A stretch of 64,000 bases of DNA. Source: Parapedobacter pyrenivorans_A. GTDB lineage: Bacteria > Bacteroidota > Bacteroidia > Sphingobacteriales > Sphingobacteriaceae. Below are positions 10,201 to 16,701 of this stretch, in pieces. The translations under genes and the position numbers were made by a program. Numbering within the stretch: the stretch's first letter is position 1; every line of letters begins with the position of its first letter. The notes below the pieces were generated by a model. The model saw only the letters and a list, made by a program, of their open reading frames with translations, was not told the DNA's origin and ran no database searches. Location of the stretch: assembly GCF_041925275.1 (NCBI RefSeq), contig NZ_JBHEUZ010000002.1, positions 310,001-374,000 of the forward strand. Reading direction: 5' to 3'.

Positions 10201-10451
10201 TGGATGCGAATAACGAAGCCCGGTTCTCTACCTATTTTCTAGAACCGGCATCTTATGTGAAATTGAGGAATCTCCAACTAGGGTATACGTTGAACACCAT
10301 ATACAAAGGCTTAAATGCCCGGGTATTCCTTGAAGGAGCTAATCTGCTCACCTTGAAGAACAAAAAATTTAGCGGGGCGGACCCCGAATCAGTGAATAAC
10401 GGATATCCGATACCTTCTATTTACACCTTCGGATTAAATGTCTCCTTCTAA
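7278..10451 (+). CDS. SusC-family TonB-dependent transporter of the fructan locus
   Basis: A full-length SusC importer of 1057 residues from the ATG at 7278. The N-terminus has a long basic region before the hydrophobic segment LIVWFIPLLVAAFNCYAQ. A carboxypeptidase-like beta-sandwich follows (IKGTVANKKENVPLEGVSV), then the TonB-box region LQDVVVTGYQTERKADLTGA, the plug (RIRGTGTLGNNDPLYVIDGI, IYGSRAANGVIIITTKK), the barrel motif RRDGSSRFGKNNRYGTFP, and the terminal YTFGLNVSF. The next gene is its SusD partner 17 bp on. Because GH32 genes and a fructose-sensor-type regulator follow, the substrate is inferred to be fructo-oligosaccharides of levan or inulin type. An in-frame ATG at 7224 would lie upstream of the predicted -7 element and is less likely. 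Confidence 0.95.
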   Translation: MIRKAFLAMPPIKLSVAVARSNALRSDSPCSRRSLLKLIVWFIPLLVAAFNCYAQEVVIKGTVANKKENVPLEGVSVRSKTNTVITNADGTFVVPTFIGDELTFTYVGMEIETYTVEKDVSTIHIQMTESEDMLQDVVVTGYQTERKADLTGAVSVVKMSDIENSPLGNPLKSLQGRIPGVFVTTDGSPMGGATVRIRGTGTLGNNDPLYVIDGIPTRKSLAFLNQDDILSMQVLKDASSATIYGSRAANGVIIITTKKAKAGYSKIDVSTSVSLQAYQTKPKVLNTIQRGERYWQAAVNDRFDPNNNQIYQYDWNNDFDNPVLNEVILPEFIDPDKTMRPANTNWFDEISQPSIIQSHNVSMSNGGEKGSSLFSLSYYDNKGIIKASFQNRMTARFNSEYQFFKGRLTVGENFSASYTKRSTSPGDVMFFATVQQPIVPVRTVDNGWGGPAPGMTDRHNPVRLIEDNKQNKDHIFTPFGNAYVTFEIIPGLQFRSSFGIDATTQYSRRLRKSYRSGFLSDPANQVSMLQDNGYTLTFQNTLNYTKTFDKHALNVLLGEEEVNNGFQDFNGSREGLALETIDYAYLDAGSSNVNNGGSGGGYSLVSFFGKAQYVYDNKYLASFTLRRDGSSRFGKNNRYGTFPAFSVGWRISEEKVVRENLPFLSDLKLRYGWGQAGNQEISNTAVYGIYRAIYAGDRFSNDGGSAYDIAGNDSGQLPSGFVAQQAANENLKWESSTQSNVGIDFGFFNNTLTGSADYFVKKATDILVLPPPIAVLGEGGSFYQNGASMDNKGFELLLTYQGSAGKDFSYTVSGNVATYRNEVVYLPSSVLTAYAGNGTDKTILGRSIGSYFGYVADGIFKSPQEVDSHAEQIGKGVGRIRFKDLNNDGVISDLDRDYIGVSDPSFTYGVNFSMTWKAFDLACFVQAVSGGKVNHQYKIYSDFSSLWVGTNWGARTLDAWSPSNSASDIPAVTLLDANNEARFSTYFLEPASYVKLRNLQLGYTLNTIYKGLNARVFLEGANLLTLKNKKFSGADPESVNNGYPIPSIYTFGLNVSF

Positions 10452-10468
10452 CATTAAACCAAAAGACA

Positions 10469-12193
10469 ATGACACGCTTTATATATATTATCTCATTATT
10501 GCTTTTCTTGTTCAGTTGTACAAAATTAGACAATGCTCCGCAGGGGATTATCGCTGATGAGCAACTGAATACGCCCGAAAACATCGATAAGCTCTGCATC
10601 GCCGCATACTCTGGATTGGGCAACGACTGGGGTTTTGCACCTTATGCGAGCCTATGGGTTACCGGTAGCGTCCGGAGCGACGAATCGTATAAGGGTGGCG
10701 ACGGGGTGGGCGACCAGGATTTTATAAATGCCTTTGAGGTGTTCACCTTGAACCGGATAGATAACTGGGCAATGGACGTGATTTGGTACCGGCTGTATGT
10801 AGGTATCAAGCGCGTTAACCTCGCGATAGCCAAACTAAATGCCACGGATGAGCAGGCCTTTCCGGCAAAGGGGACGCGGTTAGCCGAGATGCGGTTCTTG
10901 AGGGGACACTTTTATTTCATGTTGAAAATCCTTTTCAAACACATCCCCTATATCGATGAAACCGTGTTACCCGAAGCCTATAGCTTGGTTTCGAACCGCG
11001 CTTTAACGAACGATGAGTTATGGAATGCCATTGAGGCGGAATTCGCCTATGCGGCAGAACACCTTCCTGATGTCCAAGATGAGGTGGGGCGGGCGAATAA
11101 ATGGGCGGCAAAGGCTTATCAAGCGAGGGCGGTCTTATACCATGCCTATACCCAGGGGGATGATGACAATACGGTAACCGGCATCGACGCGGCAAAGCTG
11201 AACCAGGTCATTAGCTTATGCGACGACGTGATCGCGTCGGGTAAATATGCACTCAGTTCGGATTTCGCACATAATTTCTTGACAGCGTACGAAAATGGCC
11301 CTGAATCCATTTTCGCCATTCAGTTTTCGAAAGACGATGGAACGCCCGTTGGGCGGCTTGCCACCGGCGACTTCCTCAACTACCCGATGAACCCCGAATA
11401 TGGGTGTTGTGGTTTCCATATGCCCAGCCAGCATATGGTCAACGCCTTCAAAACTTCGGCACAAGGACTCCCGCTGTTTGATACATTTGACAATACTGAT
11501 ATGCTACAGGGCGACGATTTCTTAACTTATACTTTTGACCCTAGGTTGGACCATACGGTAGCCATTGTGGGCCACCCTTACAAGTATGAGCCCGATTTCG
11601 TTTTCGCCAGATCATGGCTACGCGCTCCGGAAGTGTATGGACTGTACATGAGCATGAAAGAAACAGTAGCGGCGAGCGACCCTTCCTTTAAGAAGATGCC
11701 TCCCTTCATGTCGAGCTCGAAGAATCAGGATATCATCCGCTATGACGATATCCTGCTATACAAGGCGGAAGCCCTTATCGAACTGAATAGGCAAAACGAA
11801 GCATTGCCATTGATTAACCTGGTTAGGCAGCGGGCTATCAACAGTACCGGCCTATTGAAACAGGCTGATAATTCGTCGACCTCCAATTACCATATGGCCA
11901 TCTATGTGCCTGGCGTGAATTGTACCTGGTCGAATGATTTTGCACGGAAGGCACTGCGGTGGGAACGTAAAATTGAGTTTTCGATGGAAGGATGGCGGTT
12001 TTTTGATTTGGTTCGCTGGGGAATTGCAGCGGAAACGCTGAATGCATATTTTGCGAAAGAAAAAACAAGACGCCCGCATTTGAATGTAGCCAATTTCGAG
12101 AAGGATAAGGACGAATATTTTCCTATCCCGTTAAACCAAATCAATTACAGCAGCGGCTTGTATGAGCAGAATCCCGGATGGGAACGGTTCTAA
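10469..12193 (+). CDS. SusD-family lipoprotein of the fructan locus
   Basis: A 574-residue SusD homologue that would sit over the SusC barrel and bind fructan at the cell surface. MTRFIYIISLLLFLFSC is a lipoprotein signal with lipobox LFSC. Helical repeats are seen at MRFLRGHFYFMLKILFKHIP and LINLVRQRAINSTG, and the C-terminal WERKIEFSMEGWRFFDLVRW is the family signature. The gene starts 17 bp after SusC and its end nearly abuts the GH32 gene, so it is co-transcribed. Sequence is divergent from the other SusD proteins in the window, consistent with a different ligand. Confidence 0.95.
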   Translation: MTRFIYIISLLLFLFSCTKLDNAPQGIIADEQLNTPENIDKLCIAAYSGLGNDWGFAPYASLWVTGSVRSDESYKGGDGVGDQDFINAFEVFTLNRIDNWAMDVIWYRLYVGIKRVNLAIAKLNATDEQAFPAKGTRLAEMRFLRGHFYFMLKILFKHIPYIDETVLPEAYSLVSNRALTNDELWNAIEAEFAYAAEHLPDVQDEVGRANKWAAKAYQARAVLYHAYTQGDDDNTVTGIDAAKLNQVISLCDDVIASGKYALSSDFAHNFLTAYENGPESIFAIQFSKDDGTPVGRLATGDFLNYPMNPEYGCCGFHMPSQHMVNAFKTSAQGLPLFDTFDNTDMLQGDDFLTYTFDPRLDHTVAIVGHPYKYEPDFVFARSWLRAPEVYGLYMSMKETVAASDPSFKKMPPFMSSSKNQDIIRYDDILLYKAEALIELNRQNEALPLINLVRQRAINSTGLLKQADNSSTSNYHMAIYVPGVNCTWSNDFARKALRWERKIEFSMEGWRFFDLVRWGIAAETLNAYFAKEKTRRPHLNVANFEKDKDEYFPIPLNQINYSSGLYEQNPGWERF

Positions 12194-12224
12194 AGCTGAA
12201 TTAAATTACGAAAAAAATAGTGTT

Positions 12225-13775
12225 ATGAAAAGAAAAACCTTTTTGCGTGCGTCGGGTATGTTCCCTTTTTTTGCAGCCAGCATGGTTAAGGATCTCCAGG
12301 GTCATCCCGTGGCCGTTGCCAAGGGTAACGGCGCAGCCCATCCGCAACCAGATGCCCGGGATTTCTTCTATAAACCCATCAATGCATGGGCAGGTGATTT
12401 TATCCCCATGTATGCCGAAGGCAAGTTCCAGTTGTTTTACCTGCACGACTGGCGGAATGCCGAAAAGCATGGTGAAGGGGTGCCTTGGTTCCGGTTGTCA
12501 ACGGCGGACTTCGTGACATTCGAAGAGCATGGTGAAGTCATCCCACGTGGCACTAAAGCGGAACAGGACCTATCCATATTTACCGGATGCGTATTGGAAG
12601 CCAACGGCAAGTACCATATATTCTACACGGGGCATAACCACCATCTGGCCAATGCTGGTAAACCCATGCAGGCCGTTATGCACGCCGTAAGCGATGACTT
12701 GCAGCACTGGACCAAGGTTCCGGAACACACATTTTTTGCCCCGACCGACCGGTACGAAATGCACGACTGGCGTGACCCGTTCGTGTTTTTTAACGACGAA
12801 ACCGGGAAATACAATATGCTGCTTGCAGCGCGGTTTACCGAGGGGATACCGCGGCGGCGGGGGCTTACGGCCCTTTGCAGTTCCACAGATTTGGTAAAAT
12901 GGGAAGTGGACGAGCCGTTTTATGCGCCCAACCAGTTTTTCACGCATGAGTGCCCGGACTTGTTCAAAATCGGCGATTGGTGGTATCTAATATTTTCCGA
13001 GTTTACGGATATCGTCGCCACCCGTTACCGGATGAGCCGTTCATTAAACGGTCCTTGGATCATCCCCCAGCAGGATACATTTGACGGACACGCTTTTTAT
13101 GCGGCAAAAACCGCCACCGACGGGAAGGACCGGTTTATTTTCGGTTGGAACCCGACCCGGAGCGAGGATAAAGATAACGGCGCTTGGAATTGGGGCGGTA
13201 ACCTGGTGGTGCACCAAATTCTTCAGCAGCCTAATGGGGAGCTCATTGTGCGTGCGCCCGACACGGTACGCAACGCTTTTTCGAAACCCCTGCGCCAGCA
13301 ATTCAGGTCGAGCGGCGGAAAGCCCATGGGTCTACCGGAAGCCGTGGAGATCAAAGCGGAAGGTAGGTTTGATGCCGTTGCAGGCGGGGAGATGCCAAAC
13401 ACCTGCATGGTGGCCGCTACGGCCGTGTTTAGCAAAGCGCCGCGCGACTTCGGGATTATGCTCCGTTGCAGCGACGATCTCGAAAAGTCGTATTACATCC
13501 GGCTCGAACCGGAGCGGGAGAGGATGGTGTTTGACATGTGGCCACGTAAGGATAGCGTACTTAATCAAATGGTCGAGCTGGAACGCCAAGTCATCGTCGA
13601 ACCAGGGAAACCCGTTGCCTTGGTGGTATTGATAGACGGCAACATGGGCGTGGTATATATCAATGATAGCGTCGCCATGAATTTCCGGGCATATGACCTG
13701 CCAGAAGGCAACTGGGGCTTCTTTGCAACGGATGGAACCGTGCGTTTTGAAAACATAACATTGGCCACGTTATAA
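12225..13775 (+). CDS. GH32 family beta-fructosidase (levanase/inulinase-like)
   Basis: A 516-residue exported glycoside hydrolase of family GH32, which splits beta-fructosides such as levan, inulin or sucrose. The five-bladed propeller shows the three catalytic motifs: the nucleophile D58 in AGDFIP, the transition-state stabiliser D184 in WRDPFVF, and the acid/base E242 in HECPDLF. A beta-sandwich of about 150 residues follows. The start at 12225 is 31 bp after the SusD stop and gives MKRKTFLRASGMFPFFAASM, a signal-like N-terminus; an earlier in-frame start would overlap SusD. All catalytic residues are present, unlike in its paralogue at 15246. Endo or exo action, and levan versus inulin preference, cannot be told from sequence. 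Confidence 0.92.
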   Translation: MKRKTFLRASGMFPFFAASMVKDLQGHPVAVAKGNGAAHPQPDARDFFYKPINAWAGDFIPMYAEGKFQLFYLHDWRNAEKHGEGVPWFRLSTADFVTFEEHGEVIPRGTKAEQDLSIFTGCVLEANGKYHIFYTGHNHHLANAGKPMQAVMHAVSDDLQHWTKVPEHTFFAPTDRYEMHDWRDPFVFFNDETGKYNMLLAARFTEGIPRRRGLTALCSSTDLVKWEVDEPFYAPNQFFTHECPDLFKIGDWWYLIFSEFTDIVATRYRMSRSLNGPWIIPQQDTFDGHAFYAAKTATDGKDRFIFGWNPTRSEDKDNGAWNWGGNLVVHQILQQPNGELIVRAPDTVRNAFSKPLRQQFRSSGGKPMGLPEAVEIKAEGRFDAVAGGEMPNTCMVAATAVFSKAPRDFGIMLRCSDDLEKSYYIRLEPERERMVFDMWPRKDSVLNQMVELERQVIVEPGKPVALVVLIDGNMGVVYINDSVAMNFRAYDLPEGNWGFFATDGTVRFENITLATL

Positions 13776-13841
13776 CGAGCTTCAAATCCTATGCAGGCCT
13801 TCAGCCGTTGGGTTAGACTGGCCTGCAATAACATGATTTAT

Positions 13842-15170
13842 ATGCAAAGAAAAGATATTACAGTATTATGTTGGTCCGTTATAGTGGCCCTTGGTGGCTT
13901 TCTGTTTGGATTTGATACGGCAGTCATCTCCGGTGTTGAAAAGGCCATTCAGTCGTTGTTCAACCTATCCCCTTTCTGGCACGGCTTCACCATTTCCTCG
14001 GCATTGATCGGAACATTAATCGGTGCTTTGTCCGGTGGCTGGCCGGCCGATAAATACGGACGGAAGCCGGTGCTGTTCGTTATTGCATTCCTGTTTGCGT
14101 TTTCCGCTATAGCGAGTGCCTTGGCGAACAGCCTCCCGTCCTTTATCATTTACCGTTTTATTGGTGGCATTGCCGTAGGTGCGTCATCGGTGGTGGCACC
14201 CATGTACATTTCCGAAATATCGCCGGCGCGACTTAGGGGCCGCATGACGGCGATATTCCAATTCAATGTAATCTTTGGGATTTTGATTGCCTATGTGTCG
14301 AATTATGCCCTGCGCGACATCAATGCCGACGATTGGCGCTGGATGCTGGGGGTGGGCGCTATTCCGGCGTTTGTTTATTTACTCTTGCTTTTCTTAGTGG
14401 GCGAAAGCCCCCATTTCTTGATCAAAGCGAAAAAGGAAAAATCAGCAACACAGGTGCTCGATAAGGTGTTCGTGGGAAACCGGGAAGCAAGGATGGAGGA
14501 AATCCGTGAAAGCGTAAACCGTAAAAAGGAAAAACTCTTCTCCGGCGCATTTAAAAAGTCGATTTCCATTGCGTTCCTCGTAGCCATGTTCAACCAGTTT
14601 TCGGGTATCAATGCCATTTTATACTTTGCCCCCCGCATTTTTGAACTTTCAGGACTTTCGGCATCAGACTCTTTCTTGCAAACCGCGTTGATTGGCCTCA
14701 CCAATGCAGTATTCACGGTACTAGGGCTGGTTATAATTGATAAAGTGGGAAGGAAGAAATTATTAATTGCAGGATCGATAGGCATGTGTGTCTGTTTGCT
14801 ACTGGTCGCACGGATATTTTACTTGCAGCTCTTCGGCGGGTATGCGCTTTTGTGTTTGTTAATAGGATACATAATGTTTTTTGCGTTTTCTACCGGCGCG
14901 GTGATCTGGGTGTTGATATCGGAAGTATTTCCGGGGAATGTACGCGGTCAGGGCCAGTCATTGGGGGCGTTTACCCACTGGTTTTTTGCCGCGCTAATTA
15001 CGTTTCTTTTTCCCGTGGTGGTCGAAAAGTCGACCTTTGGCGGTGCCCATGCATTTACGTTTTTCGCGTTAATGATGCTGGTACAAGCGATTACCGTGTG
15101 GAAATACTTCCCGGAAACCAAAGGTAAAACCCTGGAGGAACTCGGGCGGGAGCTTGCCAGTAAAAGATAA
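13842..15170 (+). CDS. MFS sugar:H+ symporter (probable fructose transporter)
   Basis: A 442-residue major facilitator protein of the sugar porter family with about 12 membrane helices, in the inner membrane. Signatures are LGGFLFGFDTAVISG in helix 1, GGWPADKYGRKP between helices 2 and 3, YRFIGGIAVGASSVVAPMYI followed by ARLRGRM, QFSGINAILYFAP in helix 7, and the C-terminal PETKGKTLEELG. These proteins bring in hexoses or pentoses with protons. Lying between two GH32 genes it most likely imports fructose released in the periplasm. The ATG at 13842 puts MQRKDITVL just before helix 1; ATG 13833 is possible. No fructokinase gene is nearby. Confidence 0.92.
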   Translation: MQRKDITVLCWSVIVALGGFLFGFDTAVISGVEKAIQSLFNLSPFWHGFTISSALIGTLIGALSGGWPADKYGRKPVLFVIAFLFAFSAIASALANSLPSFIIYRFIGGIAVGASSVVAPMYISEISPARLRGRMTAIFQFNVIFGILIAYVSNYALRDINADDWRWMLGVGAIPAFVYLLLLFLVGESPHFLIKAKKEKSATQVLDKVFVGNREARMEEIRESVNRKKEKLFSGAFKKSISIAFLVAMFNQFSGINAILYFAPRIFELSGLSASDSFLQTALIGLTNAVFTVLGLVIIDKVGRKKLLIAGSIGMCVCLLLVARIFYLQLFGGYALLCLLIGYIMFFAFSTGAVIWVLISEVFPGNVRGQGQSLGAFTHWFFAALITFLFPVVVEKSTFGGAHAFTFFALMMLVQAITVWKYFPETKGKTLEELGRELASKR

Positions 15171-15212
15171 TAAAAAATGCAGCGATTTTCGTGGTCCATG
15201 CCCCGAGGGCGC

Positions 15213-15220
15213 TATATTTG
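15213..15220 (+). promoter_or_regulatory. Possible internal promoter (-7 element) before second GH32-like gene
   Basis: TATATTTG matches the TAnnTTTG consensus exactly, 25 bp before the ATG at 15246 in the gap after the symporter gene. A TTTTC tract about 20 bp upstream is a poor -33 candidate. It could let the second GH32-like gene and the sensor be expressed apart from the SusCD operon. Confidence 0.4.
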
Positions 15221-15245
15221 TATTAACCATTATAATTATCATGAA

Positions 15246-16685
15246 ATGAAACCATGCCCACAGAGCAATAAACATCACTGGTGGATAATCCTATCCGCTT
15301 TGATGATCGCGCTGAATCCGGCTTTGGGCCGGGCACAGGCTGGCAATGGGTCCACCACGATCCACTTCAGGCCAGATGATGCAAAAGCGGGTGATGTCAT
15401 ACCATTTTACCACCAGGGTACGTATCATGTATTCTATATGCGGGAAAGCAATTGGGGGCACATTGCCAGCGAAGACCTTGTGAATTGGAGGATTTTGCCC
15501 GATGCCATTACAAAAGGGCAGGATTCGCTCGGAGCGGACGGCGAAGGCTGCTGGACGGGCAGCATCGTTGAGCACCAAGGCCTGTTTTATCTCTTCTATA
15601 CAGGGAAAAACAGCAAAGATCCTAAAGGCGACCAGAAGGTAATGATGGCAACAAGTAAGGACTTGGTTCGTTGGGTCAAAGCACCCCAGCATACATTTTA
15701 TGCCGACGGTAACATCTACTGGAACAAAACGATGAACGGTAGCATCGACGATAAACTGGATTATCATCACCAAGCCTTCAGGGACCCGGATGTTTTTTGG
15801 AATGAAGAGCGGAGCGAATGGTGGATGCTTCTTCATGCTACCCTGACCGATGGCACAGCTCCTGCCATGGGACTGTATACTTCAAAGGATATCATCAATT
15901 GGAAACCTTCAAAGCCGTTACTCGTCTATCCCGCCGAAATTTCGGGCGATTGCCCTTTCATTTTCCCCTCGAAAGGAAAATGGTTTTTGAATTTTGCAGA
16001 CTATCATTATTTGACTGCTGACAACTTGGAAGGACCCTATGAGGAAACAGCGAAAGCCTTCGATTGCGGAGATTTGCGTGTGCCGAAAATAATGTGGGAT
16101 GGCCGCCGTTTTATCCTTGTCGGATGGATTTTGGACTACCACGGAGAGGTGGATTCGGGGAAACCCAACTGGGGCGGCACGCTATGCATGCCGAGAGAGC
16201 TTTGGACCGACTCGTTGGGCAATGAGTTTCAGCGGCCCGCGCAAGAGATTTTGACACATTTTCAATCGATAGATGTTCGCCGATCGGAAAAGTTCGTCAC
16301 TGACCAGCGAATTGACATTCCGGCCGACTTTATGTTTCACGCGCAGTTGAAAGCCAAAACACCCCAAACTACGTTGACCGTTCGTTTTCCGCAGGAAGTG
16401 AATCATCTTGACAGCGGTTACCATCTGAAGATTGATTTTCAAAGCCGCGAGATTGAGCTGGGAAGCCACTATAAATCGTACCGTCGGATATGTGATTTCG
16501 ATCCTGAAGGAATGGTAGATGTTCGCATATTTATGCTGGGTGATGTACTGGAATGCTTCATAAATGACGCTTGGGCATTCACCATGCGGGCTTATGGAAA
16601 GCGCAATGGCGATATGTCCATCAGCATACAGGATGGGGCGATTAACATATCGAAGTATGAGGTGTTTAAACCCACGTCGCTATAA
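15246..16685 (+). CDS. GH32-like protein with Asp in place of the acid/base Glu
   Basis: A 479-residue exported protein with the GH32 fold: signal peptide through about residue 28 (ALMIALNPALGRAQA), propeller, and C-terminal beta-sandwich. The nucleophile D50 in AGDVIP and the stabiliser D180 in FRDPDVF are present. At the third motif, where the family has Glu-Cys, this protein has ISGDCPF, so the acid/base position is D235. That change usually weakens hydrolysis strongly in GH32, so it may be a fructan-binding protein, a very slow enzyme, or a subfamily with different chemistry. It lies between the symporter and the fructose-type sensor, with a possible promoter of its own. The start at 15246 follows AT-rich sequence and gives a sensible signal peptide. 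Confidence 0.85.
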   Translation: MKPCPQSNKHHWWIILSALMIALNPALGRAQAGNGSTTIHFRPDDAKAGDVIPFYHQGTYHVFYMRESNWGHIASEDLVNWRILPDAITKGQDSLGADGEGCWTGSIVEHQGLFYLFYTGKNSKDPKGDQKVMMATSKDLVRWVKAPQHTFYADGNIYWNKTMNGSIDDKLDYHHQAFRDPDVFWNEERSEWWMLLHATLTDGTAPAMGLYTSKDIINWKPSKPLLVYPAEISGDCPFIFPSKGKWFLNFADYHYLTADNLEGPYEETAKAFDCGDLRVPKIMWDGRRFILVGWILDYHGEVDSGKPNWGGTLCMPRELWTDSLGNEFQRPAQEILTHFQSIDVRRSEKFVTDQRIDIPADFMFHAQLKAKTPQTTLTVRFPQEVNHLDSGYHLKIDFQSREIELGSHYKSYRRICDFDPEGMVDVRIFMLGDVLECFINDAWAFTMRAYGKRNGDMSISIQDGAINISKYEVFKPTSL

Positions 16686-16701
16686 AAGGGCGATACAGTG
16701 C

